From assembly GCF_019800885.1 (NCBI RefSeq), contig NZ_JAHVKE010000001.1, forward strand, positions 124,001-188,000: DNA of 64,000 nt, in the 5' to 3' direction. Source of the DNA: Maritalea mobilis (GTDB lineage: Bacteria > Pseudomonadota > Alphaproteobacteria > Rhodobacterales > Rhodobacteraceae). The position numbers were made by a program, and so were the translations under genes. Below the pieces are notes generated by a model. The model made no database searches. It had not been told where the DNA came from and saw only the letters and a program-made list of their open reading frames with translations. Positions 53,821-62,016 of the stretch are shown here, piece after piece (position 1 is the stretch's first letter; the number at the start of each line of letters is the position of its first letter).

Positions 53821-54234
53821 ATGCCCGAGGTTGAAATCGAGATCGGTGGCCGGACCTTCACCGTCGCCTGCCAGGAGGGCGAGGAGCCCTATCTGCGCGC
53901 GGCCGCCAAGATGCTGGACACGGAGGCCACGGTCGTGCTGGGCCAGATCGGGCGTATGCCGTCGGACCGGATGCTGCTGATGGCGGGTCTGATGCTGGCG
54001 GACAAGACCGCCGCGCTGGAGGACGAGTTGAGGGAAACGCAGGCCAAGGTCGGCGCACAGGAAAAGGCGCTGCGCTCGGCCGAGGAACGGCTGGCCGACC
54101 GCGCAAGGCGCATCGCCGAATTGCAGGAGGCCGGGCCGCGCACCGAGTTGCCCGATAGCGTCACCGACGGCTTGGCCGAGCTTGCGGCGCGGGCCGAGGC
54201 CCTGGCCGACGAGGTCGAGAGCAAGCAGGGCTGA
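53821..54234 (+). CDS. zapA: Cell division protein ZapA
   Basis: A 137-aa FtsZ-ring stabiliser. The N-terminal globular part (EVEIEIGGRTFTVACQEGEEPYLRAAAKMLD in motifs IGGRTFTVACQEGEE and LRAAAKMLD) is typical and is followed by a helix and a coiled coil (DKTAALEDELRETQAKVG) to the end. Length slightly exceeds E. coli ZapA. It starts one base after the coiled-coil gene. No 6S RNA-like element follows; only 76 bases remain before the next convergent gene. Confidence 0.92.
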   Translation: MPEVEIEIGGRTFTVACQEGEEPYLRAAAKMLDTEATVVLGQIGRMPSDRMLLMAGLMLADKTAALEDELRETQAKVGAQEKALRSAEERLADRARRIAELQEAGPRTELPDSVTDGLAELAARAEALADEVESKQG

Positions 54235-54256
54235 GCGGTTCTGCCCCGGACCAATG

Positions 54257-54289
54257 AAAAACGCCGCCCCGGCCTGGGGCGGCGTTTTG
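54257..54289. terminator. Bidirectional terminator, zapA / SDR
   Basis: AAAACGCCGCCCC/GGGGCGGCGTTTT, a perfect 13-bp stem around GGCCT, gives T-runs on both strands between convergent genes. Confidence 0.9.
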
Positions 54290-54310
54290 CCGTGCAAGAC
54301 GCGGTCGCGA

Positions 54311-54973
54311 TCAGGCGAAGAGCCGGCGCAACAGGCGTTCGGCCTCGACGCTGGGATGGGTCAGCGCGTCCCGGTTCTCGCCGGGGTAGAAGCGCGCGCG
54401 CGTCGCGGTCGGCATCGGTTCGGGCCGGAGCAGGTGGACCTTCGGCCCATGCTTGGCGGTTTCGGCCTGCCAGCATTGGACAAGGGCGCGCTGGGCGGCC
54501 TTGGACATGCCGTAGGCGCCGCCGTATTTCTCTTCCCAATCATCGTCGAAGAACACGGCCTGCGGCGCGTCGGAGGGCGCGATCAATGGCTCGACCATCG
54601 CGATCAGGCGGGCCAGGCCGCGAATGTTGGTGCCGATATCGGCCTCCAGGTCCTTGAGCTGGTAATGCGGCGCGGGGGTCAGCGGGCTGGCGTGGATCGC
54701 GGCGTGGACCCAGATATCGGCCTTGCCCCAGCGGTCGTAGATCGAGCGGCACAGATGCGCGATCGCGTCGTCATCGGTCAGGTCGATCGGGGCAAGCGTC
54801 GCCTGTCCGCCCTTTGCCTTGATCCGGTCGTCCAGATCCTCGAGCCCGCCGACGGTGCGGGCCACAGCCACAACATGCGCGCCGTGTTCGGCGAGCCACT
54901 CTGCCGAGGCCGCGCCGATCCCGCGCGAGGCCCCGGTGACAAGGGCAATCCTGCCATCAAGTATCTTGCTCAT
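54311..54973 (-). CDS. Short-chain dehydrogenase/reductase
   Basis: A 220-aa SDR. Cofactor motif TGASRGIGAASAEWL, NAG-equivalent region IWVHAAIHASPLTP and active-site Tyr-x3-Lys (YGMSKAAQRAL) are present. The usual NNAG is VHAA here and the catalytic Ser region is diverged (FFDDDWEEKYGGAYG), so activity is likely but the substrate is unknown. ATG 54973 gives MSKILDGRIALVTGAS; the frame is open above it but unlike an SDR. Convergent with zapA, divergent from bioY. Confidence 0.87.
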   Translation of the reverse strand: MSKILDGRIALVTGASRGIGAASAEWLAEHGAHVVAVARTVGGLEDLDDRIKAKGGQATLAPIDLTDDDAIAHLCRSIYDRWGKADIWVHAAIHASPLTPAPHYQLKDLEADIGTNIRGLARLIAMVEPLIAPSDAPQAVFFDDDWEEKYGGAYGMSKAAQRALVQCWQAETAKHGPKVHLLRPEPMPTATRARFYPGENRDALTHPSVEAERLLRRLFA

Positions 54974-55128
54974 GCCCTGCGATCTGCCCCCTTGGCGCCG
55001 GGGATGCAAGGCCCTGCGCCCGCGCGTCGCAAGGCGCCGGCGGCGCGGCTTCGGCTTGACAGCGCACGAGGGGGCGGGGATACGGAATATCAGGAATTTT
55101 GGGACGACAACCTGAACGGGAGGCACCG

Positions 55129-55725
55129 ATGGGCCGCGACACCACACTTCTTCATGCCACGCTGGGCGATATGGGCCTTGCCCGCAAGATCGCCGCGGTC
55201 GTGCTGGGCACGCTTTTCATCGCGCTGGCCGCACAGATCAGCGTGCCGTTCTTCCCGGTGCCGATGACGCTGCAGACGCTGGCGATCCTGACCGTGGGCT
55301 TCACCTTCGGCTCGCGGCTGGGGGCGGTGACGCTTCTGGCCTACCTGGCCGAGGGCGCAGCCGGCCTGCCGGTCTTCGCCAATGGGTTGAACGGCGTGGC
55401 TTTCGCCGGTCCGACCGCGGGCTTCCTGATCGGCTTCGTCGGCCTCGCGTGGGGCGCGGGCTACGCGGCAGAGCGCGGCTGGGCGCGCGGTGTGGTCTCG
55501 ACCACGCTTGTGGCGCTGGTGCTTTCGGCGCTGCTCTACGTCCCCGGCACCGCATGGCCGCTGGGCCTGGCCGCGCTGGCCGGGATCGACGCGGGCTGGG
55601 CCGGGCTTTCGGCGGCTGGCGTCTGGGGCGCCTTCGTCGCGCCCTTCCTGCTGGGCGATGCGGTCAAGGCCGTGATCGTGGCGCTGATCGTGTCCGGTGG
55701 CTGGAAGGCGCTGAAGCGCGCCTGA
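55129..55725 (+). CDS. bioY: Biotin transporter substrate-binding subunit BioY
   Basis: A 198-aa ECF S component with six membrane segments. Family motifs are AQISVPFFPVPMTLQTLAIL (about 44-63), GSRLGAVTLLAYLAEGAAGLPVFA in part (AYLAEGAAGLPVFA) and GPTAGFLIGF, with FLLGDAVKAVIVA near the end. No bioM/N genes follow, and solitary BioY is known to work alone in some alphaproteobacteria. ATG 55129 has GGGAGG six bases ahead. Confidence 0.94.
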   Translation: MGRDTTLLHATLGDMGLARKIAAVVLGTLFIALAAQISVPFFPVPMTLQTLAILTVGFTFGSRLGAVTLLAYLAEGAAGLPVFANGLNGVAFAGPTAGFLIGFVGLAWGAGYAAERGWARGVVSTTLVALVLSALLYVPGTAWPLGLAALAGIDAGWAGLSAAGVWGAFVAPFLLGDAVKAVIVALIVSGGWKALKRA

Positions 55726-55745
55726 CCCACGACAGAGAGTTTGGA

Positions 55746-55775
55746 AAGCGCCGTCCCTTCGGGGGCGGCGTTTTT
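55746..55775 (+). terminator. Terminator of bioY (UUCG tetraloop)
   Basis: CGCCGTCCC-TTCG-GGGCGGCG stem (one G-U pair) followed by TTTTTCGTTT, 20 bases past the stop. Confidence 0.88.
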
Positions 55776-55987
55776 CGTTTGGCCGGAGCGCTCCCGCCCG
55801 CTCAGGAATGGCTTCGCCAGTCCTTCACGGTTTGGGCGTGGCGCGCGGGCCGACCCTGCGGGCCGGGTCCGCGCGCGGTTGCGCCTGGAATGGAAGGTCG
55901 CGGGGCCGGGCGCAGAAGGGGGTAAAGCTGTTGTGAGGCCGTTTGCTGGCAGGTCTGCCAGGCAAACAGGCCAGCCCGATCTTGGGG

Positions 55988-56072
55988 GCGAGTCGCCGTG
56001 CGCCTCAAGGACAAGCCGCGCCCTGCGGCGCGGTCGCGCTGCGCGCGATCCTTGACCCGCCCGCCGACTCGC
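55988..56072. repeat. Nested inverted repeat between bioY and purF
   Basis: Arms pair outward in: GCGAGTCG/CGACTCGC (55988-55995, 56065-56072), TCAAGGA/TCCTTGA (56005-56011, 56049-56055) and CCGCGCC-CTGC-GGCGCGG (56016-56033). The whole could fold into one long structured hairpin. It lies just 3' of purF, in a 302-base gap (55776-56077) that has no other gene. It may be a REP-type repeat or a structured RNA. Confidence 0.65.
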
Positions 56073-56077
56073 GGCGC

Positions 56078-57559
56078 TTATTCGGCCGGTTCAGCCAGCT
56101 CGAAGCCGCGGGCCATCATGTCGGTCGGCTTGACCGGGTAGTCGCCGGAGAAACACGCATCGCAGTAGCGCGGGGCCTTGGGATCGCGGCCCTCGGCCAC
56201 GCCGACGGCGCGGTAGAGACCGTCGAGCGTGATGAACTTGAGCGAGGCCACGCCGAGATGGCTGCGCATTTCCTCTTCGGACATGGTCGCGGCCAGCAGT
56301 TTCTCGCGCTCGGGCGTGTCGACGCCGTAGAAACAGGGCCACGCGGTCGGCGGCGAGGCGATGCGGAAATGCACCTCGGCCGCGCCGGCATCGAGGATCA
56401 TCTCCTTGATCTTGCGGCTGGTCGTGCCGCGCACCACGCTGTCATCGACGAGGATCACCCGCTTGCCCCGGATCAGGGCCCGGTTGACGTTGAGCTTGAG
56501 CCGCACGCCCATGTTGCGGATCTGCTCGGTCGGTTCGATGAAGGTGCGGCCCATGTACTGGTTGCGGATGATCCCCATGGCGTAGGGGATGCCGCTTTCC
56601 TGGCTGTAGCCGATGGCGGCAGGCGTCCCGCTGTCGGGCACGGGGCAGACGAGATCGGCCTCAACCGGGGCCTCGCGCGCCAGTTCGACGCCGATCTGGC
56701 GGCGGGTGTCATAGACGGACCGCCCGCCAAGGATGCTGTCGGGGCGCGAGAAATAGACATGCTCGAAGATGCAGAAGCGCCCGCGCTTGGGCTCGAATGG
56801 TTTGAAGCTTTCGACGCCGTTCTCGGGGCTGATGACGACCATCTCGCCCGGCTCGATCTCGCGCACGAACTCGGCACCGATGATGTCCAGCGCGCAGGTT
56901 TCGGAAGACAGCGCCCAGCCATCGCCGACGCGCCCCAGAACCAGGGGGCGCACGCCCAACGGGTCGCGCACGCCGATCAGCTTGGTGCGGGTCATGGCGA
57001 CGACGGAGAACGCGCCTTCGACTCGGCGCAGGGCGTCCTTCATCCGCTCGGGGATGTTGCGTTGCAGCGAGCGGGCCATCAGGTGGATGATGCATTCGCT
57101 GTCCGAGGAGGACTGGAAGATCGAGCCACGCTCGATCAATTCGCGGCGCAGCTCGTCGGCGTTCACGATGTTGCCGTTATGGGCAATCGCCGCGCCGCCC
57201 ATGGCGAACTCTCCGAAGAAAGGCTGCACGTCGCGGATCTGGGTGGCGCCCTTGGAGCCGGCGGTGGAATAGCGCACATGGCCGATCCCGATCGCGCCCG
57301 GTAGCGTTTCCATGATCTTCTGCGAGGTGAAATTGTCCCGCACGAGGCCGAAGCGCCGGGCCGAGGAAAACCCGTGTTCGGGGTCATGGGTGACGATCCC
57401 GCCCGCTTCCTGGCCGCGATGTTGCAGCGCGTGCAGGCCAAGGGCCACGAAATTGGCGGCATCGGCCACGCCGATCACGCCGAAGACGCCGCACTCCTCG
57501 CGGAGTTTGTCGTCACCGACCGGTTCGAACGGGTGGCGGGGAAACTCGGGCTGGGGCAT
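56078..57559 (-). CDS. purF: Amidophosphoribosyltransferase
   Basis: A 493-aa enzyme for the first committed step of purine synthesis, PRPP plus glutamine to phosphoribosylamine. The N-terminal nucleophile Cys23 (ECGVFG) is exposed after loss of a 22-residue propeptide; the glutaminase domain runs to about 260 (HGNIVNADELR, SDSECIIHL). The PRPP-binding motif is VILVDDSVVRGTTSRKI. The C-terminal part ends with a DARG-like tail. It is the usual neighbour of cvpA, here with one opposite-strand gene between. Confidence 0.97.
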   Translation of the reverse strand: MPQPEFPRHPFEPVGDDKLREECGVFGVIGVADAANFVALGLHALQHRGQEAGGIVTHDPEHGFSSARRFGLVRDNFTSQKIMETLPGAIGIGHVRYSTAGSKGATQIRDVQPFFGEFAMGGAAIAHNGNIVNADELRRELIERGSIFQSSSDSECIIHLMARSLQRNIPERMKDALRRVEGAFSVVAMTRTKLIGVRDPLGVRPLVLGRVGDGWALSSETCALDIIGAEFVREIEPGEMVVISPENGVESFKPFEPKRGRFCIFEHVYFSRPDSILGGRSVYDTRRQIGVELAREAPVEADLVCPVPDSGTPAAIGYSQESGIPYAMGIIRNQYMGRTFIEPTEQIRNMGVRLKLNVNRALIRGKRVILVDDSVVRGTTSRKIKEMILDAGAAEVHFRIASPPTAWPCFYGVDTPEREKLLAATMSEEEMRSHLGVASLKFITLDGLYRAVGVAEGRDPKAPRYCDACFSGDYPVKPTDMMARGFELAEPAE

Positions 57560-57744
57560 CGGTGCGCTCCGGTGCTGGCAGGGGCGGGGGCGATTCCCGC
57601 AGGGCTCGTTCCACGAGGGTTCATCTACGCGGTGAGACGCCGCCTGTCACCCACGCTGTTACGGGATCGTCACATTCGGGCAACTTGACGGGCCATCTGC
57701 CCTGACCGAGGCTGATACCGGGGGTGACGCGGAAAGGATGTGCG

Positions 57745-58206
57745 ATGCGAGGTGTGGCGATACTGGGGGCGGCGGCGATGCTGGCCGGCGGGGCCTTGCC
57801 CTGGCTGGACCTGGGGCTGGGTGTGGAGATGCAGCCCTTCGATGCCCTGCAACGGGCCTGGGCCGATTACGGCATCGAGATGCCGCGCGAGATGGCGGTG
57901 CTGGCGGCCAGTTTCGTGCTGGCGGCTCTGGCCCTTCTACTGGCGCTGATCGGGTCGCCCCATCGCGGTGTCACCTTCTTCGCGGGCGCGCTGCCTTGGG
58001 GCTACCTGGGATGGCAGGTTTGGCGGGCCGAGGACCGGGTTGGAGAGTTCGGCCTGTCACTGGCCGATTTTCGCGGCGGGCTGGGTCAGGCGTGGTCGGC
58101 CCTGCAACAGATGGCGATGCCGGGGCTCTACCTGTACTGGCTGGGCGCGGCCGCCGTGGTCGTCGCGGGGATCATCGGATTCGGCTGGGGCGGACGGCGC
58201 GCCTGA
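57745..58206 (+). CDS. Small membrane protein, function unknown
   Basis: A 153-aa protein with about four hydrophobic segments (GVAILGAAAMLAGGALPWL, MAVLAASFVLAALALLLALIG, TFFAGALPWGYLGW, YLYWLGAAAVVVAGIIGF). AAGGA lies eight bases ahead of ATG 57745. No family recognised. It is divergent from purF and convergent with cvpA, interrupting the usual cvpA-purF pair. Confidence 0.7.
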   Translation: MRGVAILGAAAMLAGGALPWLDLGLGVEMQPFDALQRAWADYGIEMPREMAVLAASFVLAALALLLALIGSPHRGVTFFAGALPWGYLGWQVWRAEDRVGEFGLSLADFRGGLGQAWSALQQMAMPGLYLYWLGAAAVVVAGIIGFGWGGRRA

Positions 58207-58209
58207 GCC

Positions 58210-58773
58210 TTATTCGGCGGGGGCCGTGCAGGTGTTGGTCAGCTGCTCATAGCGTTCCAGGATCCAGCCCGGCGCGTCGGTCGGGATCTGGTCCTCGACA
58301 TCGCCCTGCATGGAGGCGAAGACCTGCGCCGAGCGGCTGTCGGAGATCGCCGCAATGGGCTCGTCGCCCACAACGCGGTCATAGGCGATCAGGATCACCA
58401 CCACGAGCAGCACGCCCCGCGCCACGCCGAAGAGAAAGCCAAGCCCCGCATCAACGCCGCCGATGGCCGATTGCTGGATCGCCGAGGAAAAGACCGGCGT
58501 GAAGAGCGAGATCACCACCAGCGCCACGGCGAAAACGGCGGCGAAGCTGGCCATGATGCCCAGTTCGCAGCTGCCGCCGATGAAATCGCCCAGGTAGGGG
58601 ATCTCGTTCATCAGCGGAACGGCAGTAGGCGCGAAGATGAAGGCCACGACAGCGGCCCCGATCCAGCCGAAGATCGACATGACCTCGCGCACGAAGCCGC
58701 GGGAATAGGCAAGAATGGCCGAGACGACGATCACGCCCGCCACGACCCCGTCGAACATGGTGAAACCTTCCAT
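58210..58773 (-). CDS. cvpA: CvpA-family membrane protein
   Basis: A 187-aa protein with four membrane segments; start MEGFTMFDGVVAGVIVVSAILAYSRGFVREVMSI (CvpA signature SRGFVREVMSI) and the GGVDAGLGFLFGVARGVLL loop match the family. E. coli CvpA is linked to colicin V secretion and envelope stress. ATG 58773 was selected as the family start; 58758 is an alternative. It is last in the string from alr, 38 bases after radA. Confidence 0.92.
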   Translation of the reverse strand: MEGFTMFDGVVAGVIVVSAILAYSRGFVREVMSIFGWIGAAVVAFIFAPTAVPLMNEIPYLGDFIGGSCELGIMASFAAVFAVALVVISLFTPVFSSAIQQSAIGGVDAGLGFLFGVARGVLLVVVILIAYDRVVGDEPIAAISDSRSAQVFASMQGDVEDQIPTDAPGWILERYEQLTNTCTAPAE

Positions 58774-58811
58774 CGCTGCCCGCGCCTCTCTGTTTACCCG
58801 GCTTGCGGGGC

Positions 58812-60179
58812 CTAACCTGCCCCGAATACCTCTCCGACGAAACGGGGCAAATCCTCCGTGGATTGGACCGTGACGCCGCTGTTTTGCGAAATCTTGCACC
58901 CGGCGGGCGCGATGGCGGTGGAAAAACCAAGTTTCATCGCTTCTTTCAACCTGTTTTCCGCCTGCGACACGGGCCGGAGCGCCCCCGACAGCGAGAGCTC
59001 GCCGAAAACCACGGTGTCATGGGGCAGGGCGGCATCCTCGCGCGCGCTGAGAAGGGCGGCGGCGACGGCAAGGTCGGCGGCGGGTTCGTTGATCCGCATG
59101 CCGCCCGCGATATTCAGGTAGACGTCCAGCCCCTGGAAGGTGATGCCCGCCCGCGCCTCCAGCACGGCGAGGATCATGGACAGCCGCCCGCCATCCCAGC
59201 CCACGACCGCGCGGCGCGGCTGTGACAGGGACGAGGGCGCGACCAGCGCCTGCACCTCGACCAGGACGGGGCGTGTGCCCTCGATCCCGGCAAAGACGAC
59301 CGATCCGGGCGAGGGTTTCTCGCGGTCCGACAGGAACAGGGCGGAGGGGTTGGCCACCTCGGACAGGCCCGCGCCGGTCATCTCGAACACGCCGATCTCG
59401 TCAGCGGGGCCGAAGCGGTTCTTGACCGAGCGCAGGATGCGGAACTGGTGGCCGCGCTCGCCCTCGAAATAAAGCACGGTGTCGACCATGTGCTCGACCA
59501 CGCGGGGGCCTGCGATCTGGCCTTCCTTGGTGACATGGCCCACCAGCATCACCGCCGTGCCGCGCCGCTTGGCGAAGGTCGTCAGCTCATGCGCCGCGGC
59601 GCGGACCTGGCTGACCGACCCCGGCGCGCTGTCCACGGTATCGAGCCACATGGTCTGCACCGAGTCGATGATGGCAAGGTCGGGGGCCTCGGCCTCGAGC
59701 GTTGTAAGGATGTCGCGCAGGTTGGTCTCGGCGGCCAGCAACACCGCGCTGTCGGCCAGCCCGAGGCGTTGGGCCCGCATCCGCACCTGCGCCGTCGCCT
59801 CTTCGCCCGAGACATAGATCACCTTGAGGCCTGCGCGGGCGAAACTGGCCGCCGCCTGCAACAGCAGGGTGGATTTCCCGATGCCGGGATCGCCGCCCAC
59901 CAGCGTGGCCGAGGCGGGCACGAGGCCGCCGCCAAGGACACGGTCCAACTCGTTCATCTGGCTGGAATGGCGCGGCGGGGCAGCCTCTTCGGTGCGCAGG
60001 TCGGACAGCGCCACGCGCGCGCCCTTGGCCGCGCCGAGGCCCTTGCCCGCCGGACCCTGGCTCAGCGGCGCTTCCTCGGCAATCGTGTTCCACTCGCCGC
60101 AGGCATCACAGCGCCCGGCCCATTTCTTGTGGGTCGCGCCGCAGGCGGAACAGACGAAGGTGGTGACAGGTTTGGCCAT
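58812..60179 (-). CDS. radA: DNA repair protein RadA
   Basis: A 455-aa RecA-like branch-migration protein. N-terminal zinc site Cys10-x2-Cys13...Cys24-x2-Cys27, Walker A GDPGIGKSTLLLQ, the RadA motif KNRFGPADEIGVFEM, Walker B LAIIDSVQTMW and a C-terminal Lon-like domain (GMRINEPAADLAVAAALLSA, GELSLSGALRPVSQ). It processes recombination intermediates. Length normal. It lies in the minus-strand string between membrane-protein genes and cvpA, as often in alphaproteobacteria. Confidence 0.97.
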   Translation of the reverse strand: MAKPVTTFVCSACGATHKKWAGRCDACGEWNTIAEEAPLSQGPAGKGLGAAKGARVALSDLRTEEAAPPRHSSQMNELDRVLGGGLVPASATLVGGDPGIGKSTLLLQAAASFARAGLKVIYVSGEEATAQVRMRAQRLGLADSAVLLAAETNLRDILTTLEAEAPDLAIIDSVQTMWLDTVDSAPGSVSQVRAAAHELTTFAKRRGTAVMLVGHVTKEGQIAGPRVVEHMVDTVLYFEGERGHQFRILRSVKNRFGPADEIGVFEMTGAGLSEVANPSALFLSDREKPSPGSVVFAGIEGTRPVLVEVQALVAPSSLSQPRRAVVGWDGGRLSMILAVLEARAGITFQGLDVYLNIAGGMRINEPAADLAVAAALLSAREDAALPHDTVVFGELSLSGALRPVSQAENRLKEAMKLGFSTAIAPAGCKISQNSGVTVQSTEDLPRFVGEVFGAG

Positions 60180-60221
60180 TTGGTTGGGCGTAGCGCAGGC
60201 GGGCGCGCTTGACCAGACGCC

Positions 60222-60593
60222 TCAGAAAAGCCCGGCCTGCCAGATCAGCGTCATCGAGATCGCCGCCGTCATGGCCGCGCGAAAGAGAAGCACGCGCTTG
60301 TCATTGGCGCGCAGGTCGTCAAGCCCGCGATGCAGGCCAAAGGCGAGGCCCCCGGTGATCAGCAGGAACCCCATGCCGGTCGCCCCGATCACGCCCATGA
60401 CCGACCCGAGGATCAGCACCACGATCCCCCCGATGACTGGGGGCGCGGCACGGCGCAAAAGGTTGAGGATGATCCCGTTGCGGCGCCCTTCGACCTTTTC
60501 GGCGGTGACCCGGCGCAGCCAGGCCAGTGCGGCCAGCACGGCATAGGTGCCAAGGATCAGGGCAAGGGCGGGGGGAAGGGTCAGGATATCCAT
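60222..60593 (-). CDS. Membrane protein, function unknown
   Basis: A 123-aa protein with three to four hydrophobic segments (ALALILGTYAVLAALAWL, VIGGIVVLILGSVMGVIGATGMGFLLI, AAMTAAISMTLIW). Basic loops predominate on one side. It starts 58 bases after the pqiA-like gene and ends 42 before radA, on one strand. No family recognised. Confidence 0.72.
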   Translation of the reverse strand: MDILTLPPALALILGTYAVLAALAWLRRVTAEKVEGRRNGIILNLLRRAAPPVIGGIVVLILGSVMGVIGATGMGFLLITGGLAFGLHRGLDDLRANDKRVLLFRAAMTAAISMTLIWQAGLF

Positions 60594-60651
60594 GCATCGC
60601 ATTTAGGCAGGGAAGGGGGCCGGCACAGCGTGGCGTGCTGCCGCGTGGGCC

Positions 60652-61098
60652 TCAGCCGCGCAGACGCCGCGCCGTCAGGATGGAAATGGTGAGCGAGGCC
60701 AGAACGCAGGCGGTGAAGAGCCACAAGCCCCACGCCGTTTCCACGCGCCCCACAGCCAGCCCCTTGGCCAGCGTGATATAGACCGCGATTAGGAAAATGT
60801 CGGCCATTGCCAGCTTGCCCATCACTTGCACGGCAGGCAGCAGGCGGGCGGGCGCGTGCGACAGTTGGATCAGCGCCATAAGCACGGTCTTGGCCATCGG
60901 CGCCACCAGCGCGAACAGCGCCACCAGCAAGGCCAGCGCCCATTCGCCGCCCTGCCAGAGCGCGCGCAGCCCGGACAGGACCGACACCTCGGTGAGACCG
61001 AAAAGCGGCAGCAACCCCGCCCGCATCAGCGGCGCGGCCCAGGCCAGCGGAAACAGAACGAGGAGCGACAGGTTCGCCCCGATCAGGATCTTGTTCAT
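60652..61098 (-). CDS. Paraquat-inducible protein A (PqiA)-family membrane protein
   Basis: A 148-aa, four-segment membrane protein. LPLFGLTEVSVLSGLRALWQGGEWALALLVALFALVAPMAKTVL in pieces (LTEVSVLSGLRALWQGGEW, ALFALVAPMAKTVL), SKLAMADIFL-like LAMADIFLIAVYI match the half-unit of PqiA. E. coli PqiA is twice as long and works with MCE proteins for lipid transport. Here it is in one string with mlaEF, fitting an envelope lipid role. No zinc-ribbon N-terminus is present. Confidence 0.82.
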   Translation of the reverse strand: MNKILIGANLSLLVLFPLAWAAPLMRAGLLPLFGLTEVSVLSGLRALWQGGEWALALLVALFALVAPMAKTVLMALIQLSHAPARLLPAVQVMGKLAMADIFLIAVYITLAKGLAVGRVETAWGLWLFTACVLASLTISILTARRLRG

Positions 61099-61141
61099 GG
61101 CTTTCACATGCGCCCGGCGCAGGGGCGGCACAAGGGTGCCC

Positions 61142-61576
61142 TCAGCCCGGCAGCACCAGGACCGCACCCAAGGATACCGCGCCAAGGACCGCGAGGGCCA
61201 GTGCGATGCCCTCCATCCAGCGGGGCCGCAGGCGGCTGGCTCGCGCGCTGTGCGCCCATGTCAGAAGGCTCCAGACCACGGCGAAAATCCAGACGAAGGA
61301 CCAGATGCCGGATGTTCTGAGCCTCTCCGGCACGAGACCGATGGCAAAGCCTTCGATCAGGAACAGGAGCAGGACCAGACCCGCCGCAATCGCCTGGGTG
61401 ACATGGCGGCGGCGATCCTCCGGAAAGCGCCGTGCCTTGAGCAGGCCGCCGATCACCAGCCACAGGGGCAGCGCGCGGATCAGGACACCGGCGGCCATCA
61501 CCGCGATCCATAGCGCGGGGGAGAAATCGAGCGGGGCGAAGCCCGCCTCTCGCATGGCGTCGATATCCGGCTCCAT
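61142..61576 (-). CDS. Four-segment membrane protein
   Basis: A 144-aa protein, hydrophobic segments near 20-45, 62-82, 92-108 and 122-142. It resembles the upstream neighbour at 61602-62012 in size and layout (both end R-x-RW plus a Gly/Ala/Leu-rich segment), perhaps old tandem copies. Function unknown; the next gene is pqiA-like, 43 bases on. Confidence 0.7.
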   Translation of the reverse strand: MEPDIDAMREAGFAPLDFSPALWIAVMAAGVLIRALPLWLVIGGLLKARRFPEDRRRHVTQAIAAGLVLLLFLIEGFAIGLVPERLRTSGIWSFVWIFAVVWSLLTWAHSARASRLRPRWMEGIALALAVLGAVSLGAVLVLPG

Positions 61577-61601
61577 CGTCAGGTCCTTCTTCCCTAAGCC
61601 C

Positions 61602-62012
61602 TCATCGCAGGACGTATCCCAGGGCCAGCACCCCGCCCAGAAAGCTCAGGCTGCCAAAAATCGCGGCATAGAGCCATCGGCGCCGCCAGCCGGTCGCCCG
61701 CGCCGCGCCCCAGGCCTCGACCCCGATCCAGAGGGGAAGGGCGAAGAACGTGATCTCCGGCCCGCGGAGCGCGAAGAACAGGCCCGGCAAAAGCTGCGGC
61801 GCGCGAAACAGCACGACTTGCAGGGTCAGCAGCATCAGGGCGGCCAGAACAATCCAGCGCACCCGCGCCGTCGGGTGGCCCCGCGCCGCGTCGCGCCTCA
61901 GCGCAAGCGCAAGCCAGAGCGCCAATAGCGGCAGGATCAGGAGGGACGCGGCCCACAAGGTCAGCAACAGGCCCGAGATCGCGTCAGACAGGCGTTGCGC
62001 GTCCGTCCCCAT
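61602..62012 (-). CDS. Four-segment membrane protein next to mlaF
   Basis: A 136-aa protein, starting 4 bases after mlaF's stop. Hydrophobic segments near 15-38, 52-68, 85-100 and 112-135. ATG 62012 was chosen for its short distance to mlaF; longer frames run into mlaF. Function unknown but the tight coupling points to a lipid-transport accessory or assembly role. Confidence 0.7.
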   Translation of the reverse strand: MGTDAQRLSDAISGLLLTLWAASLLILPLLALWLALALRRDAARGHPTARVRWIVLAALMLLTLQVVLFRAPQLLPGLFFALRGPEITFFALPLWIGVEAWGAARATGWRRRWLYAAIFGSLSFLGGVLALGYVLR

Positions 62013-62016
62013 CGCC

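Noticed and set aside
54235-54310. 6S RNA gene after zapA
   Set aside because: Only 76 bases are available and they are filled by a terminator hairpin.
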